Shown: positions 44,587-58,102, counted from the first letter of the stretch. The stretch: DNA of 64,000 nt from Neurospora tetraspora (GCF_033439725.1 NW_026944383.1:1550001-1614000), one strand, 5' to 3'. The notes: a model not told the origin generated them from the letters alone. Numbers and translations: made by a program.

Positions 44587-46593
44587 GTTACCTCAGGCAT
44601 AATATCTCATGTTTTCTCTCATGATCTGAAGACAATCACATGGAGCCACTTACAAAACAACCTAGAGCCGCACTACTGGCCCGCCTTCAACACATGTAAC
44701 CCCATTCGGTAGCGCGGCGACCAAAGAGGACGTCGTATACTGAAACATGTCGAAGACAAGGGGCTCTCTTCAACCTCAATGAGGGCCATGAAGAGACTAT
44801 GTGGCCGTTCAGATCTACATCGCAGCCGACACCTCAACGAATATCGGAACCTAAACGGGCAATGGCCCAGGCATCAGCTCAAAGACGATATGGACTTCAT
44901 CAAGCCACACGACCCTCGATTACCACCGGCTGAATGTACACACCTTCGGCAATCTGGTGTCTTCAAAGACACGCATACCACGAATTCCATCTTGGGGGTT
45001 GCAACAACTTTGAGCAGATTGTCCGGGAAGTTCGGTGACAACACAGAGCCGCGCGTCTCACGGAGCCTAATGATTACGCTATAAACAGAAACCTTGACAC
45101 CTTGTCCAGATCGCCCAGCGCGTAATGTTGGATTGGCTTTTCCAAGACGAACGGGTGGTCCGTGTTCTCATATTCCCATCCGTTGGTGTTGTCAACATTG
45201 AAACTAGTTTCACGAAGATGTTTGGCCAACAAGCTGCTATCTCTTTTCACTGCCGTTGCCTAGTTGTGATTCGCAATGAAAGGTTAGTCCACTTGTCAAG
45301 CCGAGGCCGAGGGCAACAAGTCAGCTCGCGATGTTGGCTACATTGGGCCATGTCCGACCGTGAGGGCCAAATGCCTCTTATCCATAATGATCACTAAACA
45401 GAGTTCGATCCAACAATAACGGCTCAACACCAACCAAAGAGCACATAACAAAGAATTCATGATATCTCGTTTGGTTTCAGTTGGGGACCAACTTCCACAA
45501 GTGTTTCCAAACCTGAGACCTACCGCCCGTGACGGTTGGTGTTCGCCTACGCTAAAACCTTGGTGGACCAACAGTCACAATGCCTAGATGGCAATTCCGA
45601 AATTGACCCATGGCACTTTCTTAATTCCCATTGTTTAATGCGTTGGTATTGGCCGAAATGCTGGACTGTAACGGCGCCTGTTGTTCCCTTACATGCCGGG
45701 CGTACTTTCATCGGCCACCATCACCATCATCAAAACCGGGCTTGTTCAGCATGTTGGTGCGCACTAATAACTCAACTCAGGTTTGTGATTCTGGGGATCT
45801 CAGATTATATCTTTTGGCTTCCCTTCATTATGAGCAAGCATCCTTTCAGCGAAGGTTAAGGTGATGTAAGTTCTATGGATGGAATAGTGTATGGATATGT
45901 ACCGTTTGTGTAACGCTCACTGCAGGTCCAGTTGGTATTGTAACATTTCGGTTTGGACCCAGCGCCATCAGTTGCAATTAACAGTGGGGGCCCCCGGCTC
46001 TTGCGCACTGGACGCGCCCCTACGGGGCTGACCTCCCCGCCTGCGGCCAGGGGCCAGGGCATCCAACAGATGTGCGTTGAAAGACTGGATGATGTCTTGC
46101 ATTTGTCCAACCGAAGCAAACCTGCGATCTTCCAAACCATTTCACCTTTCTTTGAGCGCATCCCTGGACGCCATCGCGAGAACTGTCCAGACCAACGGCA
46201 GCGACCAACATACGGCGTCGCAACTGAACGCTACGGTCCCCCCCCCCCCCCCCCCCCCGTCCGACGGCGACTTTCATGTGCGCGGACAGTACTCGGCCAG
46301 TATGCGCGCCGTCCATTTTCGCTTTCCTTGAAGTCTCCTGAACTCTCGTCCTCCGTCGGCCGCTTCCTGTCATCCCGCGCCGACAACGCCTGCCGAATGA
46401 CCATTGCGACTGCACGCCTTTCATCCGCCATTAACAGTCCGATGCACTTGCCTGCGCGCAAGCGAATAAACGCCCCAGCCCGTACCTCGTTCGTCCGAAG
46501 CGCCACCGACGACACTGATCGCTGAATCTTGACCCGTATATCCGACTGCGCTGCGACAACACCACATCCCATGCCTCGAGGGTTGGGGACGAA
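44587..46593. other. Intergenic region upstream of pfa5
   Basis: No recognised gene. Frames at 44779-45084 and 45536-45859 lack domains. A 21-base C homopolymer lies at 46238-46258. The last 400 bp are GC-rich and probably contain the pfa5 promoter and leader. Confidence 0.45.
46238..46258 (+). repeat. 21-base C homopolymer
   Basis: An uninterrupted run of C lies between GGT and GTCCGACGG. The length may be affected by sequencing or assembly, or may be truly unstable. Confidence 0.9.
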
Positions 46594-48162
46594 ATGAGTT
46601 CCGTTCGAGCGCGCCGGTCCGAGACAAGATGGGTGACGCGATTTATGCCCATCTTCCTAGCCGCCGTTCACGGTCTGGGAACATACACGGTAGCCAAGAG
46701 AGTTTGCGGTACGTCCTTGGTTGTCTTTTCCCAATCTCCAACTTCTACTTGGACAGCCGCTCCCTGTCCCTTTGTGATGTCACCTGCACCCAGCATGCTC
46801 CCTCCCGGCACCTATAAATCGGGACCGACAGGAGATGTGGAGCTTCTGTACGTCCGTCTGACTCGGAGCTTTTCCCACTGACCGGAACCCTTTCGCAGTG
46901 GATCACTTTCTCCATAGGCGTCAACAGCCCAGCGCTGCCATCGCATTCCTCGTCTTCTACTTTATCACTTTTGTCTTGATGCTCTTGACCTACATCCGGC
47001 TGTTCCTGGTTATTCAGCAAAATCCTGGCGTTGTCCCCCTCGGGCAGCGAGCGATATGGCGGTTAGAGAAGGAGGAAAAAGAGAAGCCAAGTTGGCGACG
47101 ACACAAGCATAAACAGACCGACGATATAGAGGCCACCGCCTATAGCAATGTCGGACCAGACGAGGACCCTGATAGCCCTGGGCTGGAGTCCTTTTACAGC
47201 AAAGACGTTTTCATCTGCGAATCAGACGGAAAGCCGCGATGGTGTCACAGTTGTTGCACCTGGAAGCCAGACAGGGCGCATCACTGCAGTGAAATCGATC
47301 GATGCGTCAAGAAAATGGACCACTATTGCCCGTGGGTTGGGGGGATTGTGGGTGAAACCTGTAAGTTGAAAGAGATCACCGATACATATATGATGGCGGA
47401 CTAGGCTAATTCCGGGACGCAGCGTTTAAATATTTCATCCAGTTTACATTTTACGCATCGCTTTGCGCTATAGTAATTATCACTGCTTGCGCTCTCTGCA
47501 CGAGACAGCGACTCCATACCGGTCACGGCCTCGATGGCTTTGTGATCGCCGTGTTGGCTTTATCCGGCCTCCTGGGTTTTTTCACCGTAACCATGTTCAT
47601 CACATCCGCGCGGTATGTGCTGTTGAACATGACCAACATCGACTACCTCAAGTCCAAAAACTTTGTACACAATCTCGCCATTCGGGTACCCAGGGGTACT
47701 CAATCCTGTGAAAAGTACAAGGTCATCACATATCCGATATCGAAACCGGGCGACTCGAGCCCGCAGTTATCTGGGGACGCTGGTGCAAGGGGTGTGGCCA
47801 GTGAGAGGGATATGCTCGCAACGCGCACCTTTGCCGTCGTCAAAACCGAGCTGGGCGAGAACCCGTGGGATCTAGGTCTCTATCGAAACTGGAAATCCGT
47901 TATGGGCAACGGCATCGTCGACTGGCTACTACCTCTCAAGGACTCACCTTGCGCGACGTACGAGAACAACGAGAGCTTTTACGAAATGGGTCCCATATAT
48001 CTGCGAGTGCGGGAAAGGTTCGGGCTTCCGCCACTGACCGACGACGAGAAGGGGTTCACCACATCGAAGAAGGAGTCGTCAGGATCACAGCCCAAGGAGA
48101 GGAAACAAAAGAAGCAGGAGCAGGGACTACAGGACCAGGCGCATGGGTCGGCGAACTTGTGA
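46594..48162 (+). CDS. pfa5: DHHC-family palmitoyltransferase PFA5 (DHYC variant)
   Basis: Three exons (46594-46708, 46899-47360, 47423-48162) with consistent phases give 438 residues. DHHC enzymes attach palmitate to cysteines of membrane-associated proteins, using the DHHC cysteine as acyl carrier. Four hydrophobic segments are visible: near residues 18-37 ([20 protein letters not shown]), at [19 protein letters not shown], after the catalytic domain at [20 protein letters not shown], and at [20 protein letters not shown]. The zinc-binding Cys-rich domain runs from [15 protein letters not shown] to DHYCPWVGG, with DHYC at residues 179-182 in place of DHHC. That variant is characteristic of yeast Pfa5 and the Akr proteins, and the absence of ankyrin repeats points to PFA5. 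The C-terminal tail is Lys/Gln-rich. The first intron (190 bp) is the least certain border. Confidence 0.9.
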
Positions 48163-49968
48163 TCAAATTCAAATTATCAATCTAGATACCCCCTTTCATT
48201 TGTCTATGTTGTTTGTTTTACCATACTATTTTGGTTTCTGTACTTTTGCTGACGCTCGGCGAAAGGGCTCGGCGGTTATGTTTCTTTTACTCTTGATTAG
48301 ATACTTTTTTAATGTTGGATTACGGTTGGCACTTCGGTATGCTGTCGATGCCACCATTTCTCCGGGTGTGAGCATGCAGTGTCTTAAGGCGCCTTCGTCC
48401 TTTCTCGAACGAAGTCAGGTACTCATCATTTACAAATTCCCAAAAAGACAACTACCCTTTTTCGAAACCTCAGCAATGACGTGACCATCTTCATCCATAC
48501 GAATCATTTTTTCCAGCCGGCCGAGCATGGTCCTAGGTACCACACATACCTATCATGAAAAGCGGAAGTTCGATATCGTTTTAGTGTTAAGACCAGAAGC
48601 ACCACACTTGCATATCGTAGTTACAATCACGCCGGGACTTGATTCATACCTACTCTTCTTCTTGCCTTTGGTTGTGAGTTATTACATAATACTTGGCTAA
48701 CTCCAACGTGATGATGAGCTCTAGTTGATCTCAATAGCGGAATGCAACTCCGGTAGGACTCTGTGAGAAAGCCCAACATGGACGACTTGGCAGGATCCGG
48801 ATGGAACAAAGGGAAGTCGCCGAGTGTAACCTGAAGGACAAATGATAACTGGTGATAACGGAAAATGATGCGTCGTGCGAACTGGTGGTATCGTAGGGTT
48901 CATTGCATCGTTTACCCCCACGTGTGGGATATATGGTAACGAAGTATGTATGTAGGCGGCGAGTTGTCAATTTGGGTTAAAGCTCTTGTTGGTTCTCAGG
49001 TTGCCTCGAGAGGATCAATGAGATAACTTGTCTGTAGCTTCCCGTTCGTTGTTCCCTCTCCAAAGCAGGATGAAAGTCGCCCATCGAGCGTATGATCGAT
49101 CATGATGGTAGCCCAGGGCCTCAAGTTCTCACTACAAGGGCAGTAGGTAGGGAGGACGAACGTAGGTATTCCCCGCGCAAGAAGTCTCCTCAAACATCAC
49201 AGACGTGACATCGACAGGATCCGTTTATGGAACTCCCCCTACTCCGCGCCTTATTAGGCGATCTAAACTTGTGGTGTTTGGGCAGAATATGTGGACCGTT
49301 CTGACACCTCAACTGGAGCTTCCCCTCAGGTCAGGTATACATGTGTAGTGTATCTCGCATATGCGGAAGGGGCCCTTTCGGGTGGACTGAAAGGTTGGAC
49401 CAAACGTTGTTATCACGGCTTTGCGTCTTATTTCGATAGCTAACGAAGTTGAAGCGGGTCAAATATCTGAGTTATAACATGCCTTCCGTTTTGGTTTGAG
49501 GTTGTTGCATGCAGTTGGTGGTTTTGAACGCACAGCAGTGGAGAAAGTCGCGACCTGCAGGGGTGGGGCTCCCGCATGCGTCAACGTGGGGGATCTCATC
49601 CACTGATAGGCGCGGCCGGATGCATCCACCAATCGCCTGCTGTGGGGACCTCCCGGCTTGAACTTCCTCCGATCCTGTCAGCTTCCAGACAGTTTCCACA
49701 GGGCGGTCCCGAGTCCGGACACACGACACACTGGACTTCGCGGCGATTCTTTTGCTACACCTTACCTTAGCGCGCTTTTGCTCCGTTCGACGTGATTTCC
49801 ACAACCACCCGTCGCGACGCCCGTCTTCATGCACCTCCGTCACCGATAGACGTCTCTCGGCCATCCGCGATTACCACGATTCTGACTGCCGTTGCCGGTC
49901 CGCCCTCGTAGCCCGACCGACCGACCGAAAATGACACCCTTGGCTGTCCATTCCGCCCATACGCTGCC
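48163..49968. other. Intergenic region between pfa5 and the polymerase eta gene
   Basis: This holds the 3' flank of pfa5 and the promoter region of the polymerase gene. Frames of 60-130 codons on both strands overlap and carry no recognisable domain. Confidence 0.45.
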
Positions 49969-52055
49969 ATGTCGTCACCGCTCCATCTGCAGTCCTTTCG
50001 CGACTCCTCTCCCGCGGGCGCTCCCGGCATGAAGCGCTCACGGTTCACATACCGTCACATCCAGCAGCTCGCTGCCTCGAGTACTTCGTGTCCGCTCAGG
50101 GTTATCGCCCACTTGGATCTCGATTGCTTCTACTCTCAAGTAGAAATGGTGCGACTAGGGATACCAGACGACAAGCCCGTTGCCGTTCAGCAATGGTAAA
50201 GCCACTCTCCAACATTGTGCCCCCATTCGGCATTCTCTGTGACGTCAAACTGACCTCGTATAGGCAGGGCTTGATTGCGGTCAACTACCCGGCTCGTAGC
50301 TTTGGCATCGGCCGGCATTGCAACGTGTCGGAAGCAAAAAAGCTTTGCCCGGATCTTATACACCAACACGTTGCAACATGGAGAGAAGGCGATGCCAAGT
50401 GGGATTACCACCCGGATGCCGCGGCCAATATGGCGACGCACAAGGTGTCCTTGGATCCTTACCGACTTGAATCCCGTAAGATTCTGGCTATCATCAAGGA
50501 CGAACTCCCACCTCATCTTCAAAAGGTGGAGAAGGCGAGCATCGATGAGGTGTTTATGGACCTGTCGGCACAGGTACACGCTATCCTACTCGACCGTTTT
50601 CCCGAGCTTGCCAACCCTCCCCCATACGACGACCCGACCGAGATGCTGCCCATGCCATCCATCACCGCTCTCGACTGGCAGGCTGACGCACTGGTGGACC
50701 TGCCAGACGAGAATGCTGAACTTGAGGATCCGGACTGGGACGACGTGGCTATTCTTATAGGCTCGGAAATCGTGCGCAAGGTGCGCACAGCCATCAAAGA
50801 TAAGCTTGGATACACGTGCTCCGCGGGTGTAGCCTGTAATAAGCTGTTGAGCAAGTTGGGCTCGGCTTACCGGAAGCCCAACCAACAGACGGTGATTCGG
50901 AATCGTTCAATTCAGCATTTTCTGTCTGACTTCAAGTTCACAAAGATGCGGAACCTTGGCGGAAAGCTGGGCGAACAAATCAGTCAGATCTATCACACAG
51001 ACACGGTCAAAGACTTGCTGGTTGTCTCGGTGGAGCAGCTGAAATCGAAGTTAGGCGATGACACGGGGGTTTGGGTCTACAACACCGTGCGCGGTATCGA
51101 CAACAGCGAGGTGAACCCGCGCGTCCAGATCAAGTCGATGCTGTCGGCCAAGTCCTTCCGCCCCAGTATAACCTCCTTTGAGCAGGCTGTTAGATGGTTA
51201 CGCATCTTTGCCGCTGACATTTTTTCCCGGTTGGTCGAAGAAGGCGTTTTGGAAAACAAGCGGAGGCCCAAGACTATCAATCTCCATCACCGCCACGGCA
51301 CTCAAACCCGGTCACGTCAGGGTCCTATCCCTCAAGGCCGTAAGCTCGACGAAGAGAGTCTGTTCGAGCTGGCCAGGAACTTGCTAAGCCAGATTGTTTC
51401 CGAGGGTCAAGTTTGGCCATGTTCCAACCTCAGCCTTAGCGTCGGAGGATTTGAGGATGGTGTCACTGGAAACATGGGCATTGGCGCTTTCTTGTTGAAG
51501 GGCGAGGAAGCTCAGGCAAGCAAGACGGGGGCACGGACAGCGACGGTTGACTCTGAAAATGAGATCCGCCCGGCAGAGAAGCGAAGGCGCCTGGATAACG
51601 GCGGGATAGAACGGTTTTTCGCGAAGAGAGAGTTATCCCACGGCGCTAATTCTGGGTTGGGCTCCGACGATACAGCCATCAGTGGTCAAAGCGGTCAAAG
51701 GTTGGGCACCCTGAAAGAGGAGGTCATGTCAGGTGAGCCGGCCGGTTCAGAGGGGGTGGCCAAAGCCGATGAGGTATACAACGGGAAATCTGAACCAGAA
51801 CCCGGCCCAATCATCACATTGACGTGCTCGCGATGCAACGCCAGCCTCGATGGCCCCGAGGAACTGCAAAGCCATCAGGACTGGCATTTTGCTAAAGAGC
51901 TCCAAGAACAAGAACGTGTCAGTCAGACATTCGTCAATCAGCCATCAGCGTCTAGCTCGCGTGCCGGCAACCAAAAATCCACAAGCACGACGCCGAAGCG
52001 ACAAGGTAGACCCAAGAAGGTCGAGCGTGGGCAGAGCAAACTCAAGTTCGGTTGA
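49969..52055 (+). CDS. rad30: DNA polymerase eta (Y family, Rad30)
   Basis: Two exons (49969-50195, 50264-52055; 68-bp intron with CTGAC branch and ATAG acceptor) encode 672 residues. A second in-frame ATG at 50029 is an alternative start. Polymerase eta copies past UV cyclobutane dimers accurately. Catalytic carboxylates are visible: D50 and D52 in HLDLDCFYSQVE with E59, and D170/E171 in KASIDEVFMDLS. The fingers segment includes LIAVNYPARSFGI. A helix-hairpin-helix region follows (TKMRNLGGKLGEQI), then the little finger (IKSMLSAKSFRP). A PIP-like motif GIERFFAKREL could bind PCNA, and a C2H2 ubiquitin-binding zinc finger (TCSRCNASLDGPEELQSHQ) lies near the C terminus, followed by a basic tail. 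Both terminal motifs are expected for recruitment to stalled forks. Confidence 0.95.
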
Positions 52056-55000
52056 ACAGGCTATTGCGATTTTCATGACACGGCGCTCTGATAACAACAA
52101 AGCGACATGAGCGCACATGTGGAGAATTCGATGCATGAATCCACAACACGACGTCTGATATCAAAAGGTGCCTTTGGCCGAGCTATCCAAGTTTGCACAT
52201 GCGGTCTTTGTGGAGGACGGTTCGCTCTTCAGATTCGCTGCAGGTGTTCGTCTTCAGCTGCGCGACGGGATTGACTACGACATCTCATCAAAGTCTGCGT
52301 TTTGGCGGTGACTGAGATCCCAGGGACAAACCAATCAATGCTTGGTCAGATCCACGATTCTCTTATGGCGCTCAATGGGTGGTGACGGGTCGGCAGTCCC
52401 GCTTCCGAATATCTTGTGAAGCACATTTTCTTGTTACATGGCAGCCGAATTCCATGGGGGGGGCTATCAAACTCCTTGGGTTGTTGAAGCTCCCCCCCGG
52501 AAGATGGAACTCCAATCTGCGTGCAATGAGTTCAACTCTTGAGAGTTGCTGCTTGATTTCCTGACAGGTCACCGGCAATCTTGGAAGTTTGAAAGGACTT
52601 CCACGAAAGATCTAAGAGGTTATTATGGCAAACTTAAACCTCGACGGGAGCAAGAAAGTTGAAGACAAACAGACAAAAGGTGTCGTCAATGTCTGTCCCC
52701 GAACTGGGGGCCGGATACTCGTCATCATGGGGGTTCCTGTCTGACAAACTGGCGGAGACGGCATGTGCCCCTTTGTTTGGTACACCAGAATGGAAAATAC
52801 AACACAGGAGCATGTTCTGCACTGAGGTTACTTGCCGATGTGGGAAGAAAAAGTCAATTCGGTCATGATAACTCGGGGCAGTGAGCGTGCTCAGAGCCAA
52901 ACGGTCGCCTTGTCGTCAAGCTTACACCCTCACCACCCGAAGCATCGGACGAAGCTGATTGGCTGCGGGGAGACCCCATCCTGTGCGGCAGTTTGCGGCG
53001 TTGCAGAGAGGTTGGGCTTCCAGACTCCCAGACGCATTGATACCCGATTGTTGCCAGAACCCGCCCATTCCCAGACCCATCACGAAGCCCACCAGAAAGT
53101 ATCTTGACGCAGCTTTTACTAGCCCAGCCTGTCTTCAATGCATTTTAACCCGCGTGGAAGAAGCGACGGCACGGGCATGATTCGGTAGGTCATACTCGGC
53201 ACATCCCACATGCGATGGCGGCGACCCATTGGTATCAAGAAACCATGTCGGACGCTCGAAATGATTTCTTGAATTCTTGTACGCACACACGTCACGGCGA
53301 CGAAGCGACTCTTCCATCCATGTGCCACCTTCAGCCCGTCAGCCAGCACTGTCTGGCGTCTGGCCCCGACCCTTCAACTTTCGATGAACAAGATTGGTTG
53401 TCCATCTCTGCCATCCATCACCATAGGTTTAGCCGCCTAACTATTGAGAGCCATGTGGCAGTGACTCTGCGAAGACGGCCTCGATTCTACGCATGATATT
53501 CAGGCCCATCCGTAGACGACCTCATGGCAACACAGTAGACATTTGAGGCCGTCTTGTTCCTTGCGTATAAATCTGAAATGTCTCCAAATGACATCAGCAT
53601 TTGTGGTATGATTTTCTCAACCAATGGCTTTTACCTTGATTCTGAAGTCAGGCCTTCATTGTCCCCGCATTCAGCTATCTTCGCGCCCTTGACGCCCAAA
53701 TGGGTCACCGAATATCCACTACCAAAACAGCGGCTTTCCTTGCGCTCACCTCAACGGCTGGAAAATTTACACAGTATGGCGTCGGCAGCGCTCCCGTGTC
53801 CGTTTCTTTCTTTTTGACTGGTACGAGTTACCACCGAAGGTTGACGCCGTGCGGTTGATTAATCGGCACCCACACCTCCGCGTGCGATTTTGGCGTTTCC
53901 ACAACAACCCCCACTCATCACCAGATCCGACTTCTGACTGTTTGCACAACTTGGCAGTTGGCACCAGAGTCTCTAGTCTAGAAGGCCGATTGTTGACACC
54001 TAAAATCCCCAAGGCGTAAAAGCGCACTTTGGCAGGTGACGGCGTCGAGCAAGGTCGCTCCTAGGTACCAAGTGCACCTTTTTTCACCAATGTATATCAA
54101 GTCAACGACTCCATTATCACCTGTCGATAATGGAAAAACTCGATTTTCGACCTGAAGCGATTTTGAGCATGTCTTCCACTCCACAGACTTACAACCCAAC
54201 ACTTGCCAATCTTCACACCGCACTTTTTTTCGTTTCTCCTAAGCCTGTACGCCTTTGTGTCTTCCATCAGCACTGGCATCGTCCATTGCTCCATCCGCCC
54301 TCCCCCGTCCTTGGGCTATCTCGAGTCGTTTTTCAGTGGTTGGCAGGACTGGCTCTTTCGCTTGCTGCAGCCCCTAAAGGCAGCAGCCCACATCGGAGCC
54401 CTAGAGCCAACCAAAGTCTCCCGCGCCTTTCTCCCGAGGCCGTCCTGGCCGGTGAAGAAAAAGGAGAAAGGAAAAAAGGGAGGTCATGGTAGTATAAGTG
54501 CACAAACTGTTTTTCCTATCAAGCCTCGCTTGACGTTGTGGTTTGCTATGCTCGGCTGTGCTTGGCCACAGTTGTTAAGCTGACTCGGCCGCCTTGTTGG
54601 CTGAGTATGGCTGCCATCCATCCAAGCCGTCATTCACCATTCAGCGTTCGTGCTGTCGTCGTTGTTTTATCTCCTGTGGCGACTATAGGTTCAACGATAC
54701 ATGAGCGCAACGCGCTCCCATTGGCAGACACGGGGTCCCTACCGCCATGGATCCAGAAAACCAACCCTGGCAGTAGGACCTTCTGGTGCTGCCTCCCGAC
54801 CTTCTCAAGCCCCTCACTCTGTCCTTGAGGTTGCTGTCACCCCCCATCCCATCTGCAAAGGCATTTCTCGTCCGCTCTTTTTGGCTCATGTTCCTGCTGC
54901 TCGTGCTCGTTGTCAGCAGATGCCCTTGCTGCCCTGCGGATGCCCTGCGGATGCTCTGCGGATGCTCTGCGGATGCCCTGCGGATTCCGTGCCCCATTCT

Positions 55001-55871
55001 CCATCAGAGTTCGGCCTAGTGTCACCCACAATTCTCCATTCCCCATTCTCCATTCCGAATCCGTTCTCGCTGTCGACGAGCGAGACGCCGAGAGACGCAG
55101 GAGAGGACCCAATGCCTGGGTTCGCATCGCATTTGCACCAGCAAGCAGCAAGCACAAAACTCGGGTACAGACCGCGGAGCAGCAGTGTCCTTACAGAAAG
55201 GTGCCTCGTGTGCTCGGGTAGCGTAGCTTAGGTACTAGACTAGCCTTGTCTAACTGCCTGCCCAACGTGTTACATACATAGGACGAGATGACGGGGGCGG
55301 ACACTCTCTCCAGCGTACGGTACATACCACAGTAGACTACGTACAAGACGGCCAGCAGAAAGTCGGTCGTGTTGCCGTTGCAGGCCGGCTGTCGAGCTCA
55401 GCGCCGATTTGCAGTGTAAGCCGGCCAGTCTGATCACCTCCACTCACCCATTTTTCCTGTCTTTTTCCCGCCTGTCCACGGGTTGTTCTACTCGGGTTAC
55501 CTCTACATAGTAGCATACAGCCCAGGGTTGAGGGTACCTGCTAGAGGTACCGCTCTGCCAGGGTTGCCAGGAGTGCCTCAGTTCTTCCATCCCACCCACG
55601 CAACCACGGCGGCCCACTTTGGCACAACCTAAACTCAGCCAGGCGTCCATTTCTTCCCGGCCTCCCCTCTTTCTTGTTCATCCCTTCTTCCCAAAATTCG
55701 GACTCTTTCCCCCCTGCCTGCTGTCCCATCATCGGCCCCCTCCACTTGCAACATCCTTTTTCTCACCTCACCTCCATACATACCTCTTGTCCAGAACGCC
55801 GTTTCGGTTGCTGGTTTTCTTGATCTACATCGTCTTCTTGTCTTGTTCTTTAAGCCCTTTCCGCAATCACC
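52056..55871. other. Long intergenic region between polymerase eta and rfeG
   Basis: This 3.8-kb stretch has no gene I can support. Frames of up to about 130 codons (for example 54130-54583, two overlapping frames) lack domains and splice continuity. It contains an 11-bp tandem repeat (54931-54985) and, from about 55600, a pyrimidine-rich stretch that is probably the rfeG promoter and leader. Confidence 0.45.
54931..54985. repeat. 11-bp tandem repeat, five units
   Basis: Five contiguous 11-bp units (GCCCTGCGGAT, two of them with one transition) occur in intergenic DNA. An 11-bp period is close to one helical turn. Confidence 0.9.
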
Positions 55872-57366
55872 ATGGCGGCAAGACCGGGCAACAGGCCAGC
55901 TCAGGCCCCTCAGCCCTCGACTGCGCGCCAGAACGAATACTTCGTGCCTCGCGACGGTATCGACCGCGAAGTCATCACCTCCGACATTTGCAGGTACCTC
56001 GGAAACGATGCACTTGTACGCCCTGGAACCTACGAGGTACGCCCCTTCGACCGAGACTTTCTTTCCTCTTCCGCCTCGCCCACTTGAGCGTGATATCGTG
56101 AGGAACTGTCGCTTACAGCTGCTCGCCTCATAGTCACCAGACGGCCGTGTGACCCAAGGCTACTTCATCACCGCCTATCGCAATCTGACATCGGTGAGTC
56201 CTCGCAGCCAGCTCGCGCACAAGCTTGCGAAAGACTTGATGCTAAACAAGGTGGCTCTGCAGGCAATGATTCAAGACCTAAAGGCCGACTCTGCTCGATG
56301 GGAGCAAGAGAGACGTGCTGCGTCCAGGTCAGGTGGTGGCACTGGAGGTACAATACACTCTAGCCAGCACAATGGCTCAACGTTTGTGAGAAGCTCTAAC
56401 TCGCCCACAGGCCAGCGCGAGCAGAACCGTGGGTCCTCTGATTACAGCACATGGAAAAACCGCCAACGGGAACAGGAACACTACGATGCCTACGCCAGGG
56501 ACAATGCCATGGATGTTGACTATCCCCCGCAGCCTAGCGCTCCCAAGAACCCGGTTTATCCTCCGCCGAATGCGTACCCAGGCCCGCCACAACCAGGTCC
56601 TCCTGCTTATCCGCCCGTTTCGTACACTCCCCAGGCTGCCGGTATTCCAGCACAGTATCCTCCTCAGGCGTACCCTCCTTACCCGACCAACCCTCCCGCT
56701 CCGCAGTACTCGCCCGGACCTCCCAATACCGGAGACAGATACCCTGGCATGGCGGCCCCTCCTCCTATGCCGGCTGGCGGCTATGGACAAGTTGGACAGG
56801 AAGCTTCCTACGTGATGGGCTCAGATTACCGGACACAGCCGAACTATGTGACGTCGGAGCCTCCAAGGATGGCGCCTCACCCTGCGATCTCCTCTGCTGC
56901 CCCGGTCAGGACAATGTATGCTCCCACCAATGGCGCTCCTGGTTACCCACCAGCCCCGGATCAGTACTATGGTGCACCAGTTCCCGGAAGTTCGGCCACT
57001 CAGGCTTACTCAGCCGATCCTCTATATGGCCGTGGTGGTGCGTATAATGTGGCAACAACGAACCCAGCGCAGGCTTCATCTGATAATCTAGGCTCCCCCG
57101 CAGGTCCAACGCCAACACGGCAAGGGTACGGTCACATCCCAGAGCCCCCGTTTCATAACCATCAGGCTCCTGTGCTTCCCCAGGTCCCCACGTCAAACAG
57201 TAGTACACCGGCCCAGATGGCGAGCAGCGGGCCGTCACCTGCCCCGCGCCGAAGTCCCGGTCGCGACTCGGAGCCCAGGGAACGAGAACGGGAACAGCAC
57301 CGCAATCGCCGCCCGGAGCAGGAACGTGACGACACAGATCGTGCCAGGCATCGGCAACACCGCTAA
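55872..57366 (+). CDS. rfeG: RfeG family protein (putative transcription factor)
   Basis: Three exons (55872-56036, 56134-56193, 56263-57366), all phase 0, give 442 residues. The first 95 residues are the conserved part: NEYFVPRDGIDREVITSDIC, then YLGNDALVRPGTYE, VTQGYFITAYRNLTSAMIQD and LKADSARWEQER. This matches the fungal family annotated as RfeG. The rest is a long Pro/Tyr/Gln-rich low-complexity region and a highly charged C-terminal tail (REREREQHRNRRPEQERDD). The transcription-factor name comes from the Aspergillus family label; no classical DNA-binding domain is visible, so the molecular role should be treated as unknown. The two small introns in the conserved block were placed by eye and restore family continuity. 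Confidence 0.9.
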
Positions 57367-58102
57367 TGGCTAGCGACACGCAGGTCTTTTGACTTTGACT
57401 GCCCTAGACTTGCCCGTCGCAAGACGTCGGAGGTCTTGTGGGCTGTTATTAATGCTTTGCTAATACCTCGGAACCCGGAGTTCTCTATTATTTCTGTTTC
57501 ATTGTCTCATACCAGGATCCCGGTTGCTCTCGGCCTGATAATGATCTGATCCACGGATAAACCCAGGACAAAAAAGAGGTGCGCGGAAACCTCGAGAGCT
57601 GCAAGTTGCATCTCTGGAAGTTTGGATTATGACTCTGCTCCGGCGGCTCGACTTTGATACAGCAACAACCATTCTCACCACGGTATTTGCTTCCCTGGAT
57701 TATCGGCATTTCTGTCCTTGGTTTTACCAGAACACGGATTTTCTGGTGCCTACGAAACATCTGGACTCCGGCACCTTGCAGACAGCTGCCGCATTGGATG
57801 GTGGTGCTGTCGCTCGAGTTTCCTTTCTTTTCGATTAATGTTACGGGTTGTTTGATTTCCTTTTTTTCATTTTCCTTTTTGGTTATCGCTTTGAGAGACA
57901 GTATGGAGAGATGCATTATACCACGGACCGGGAAACTTCACTGGATTTGGGGAAAAGGAAGAGCGACTCGAGGTTCTGGCGTCTTTGTGTGTAGTGGATA
58001 TCGGCCTTCTTCTCCTTGCTGTCCGGAATGGCTCTCGGGATAACGTCCTCGTCCTCCGCTCGAGGCGTTTGCGTCTAACCTTGAAACCATTCCACCCCGG
58101 GA
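57367..58102. other. Intergenic region
   Basis: This is the 3' flank of rfeG. A 142-codon minus-strand frame (57488-57916) is unrecognised and overlapped by other frames; I do not call it. Confidence 0.4.

Noticed and set aside
54130-54583. Overlapping 120- and 126-codon frames before rfeG
   Set aside because: No domain, no splice continuity and mixed low-complexity composition.
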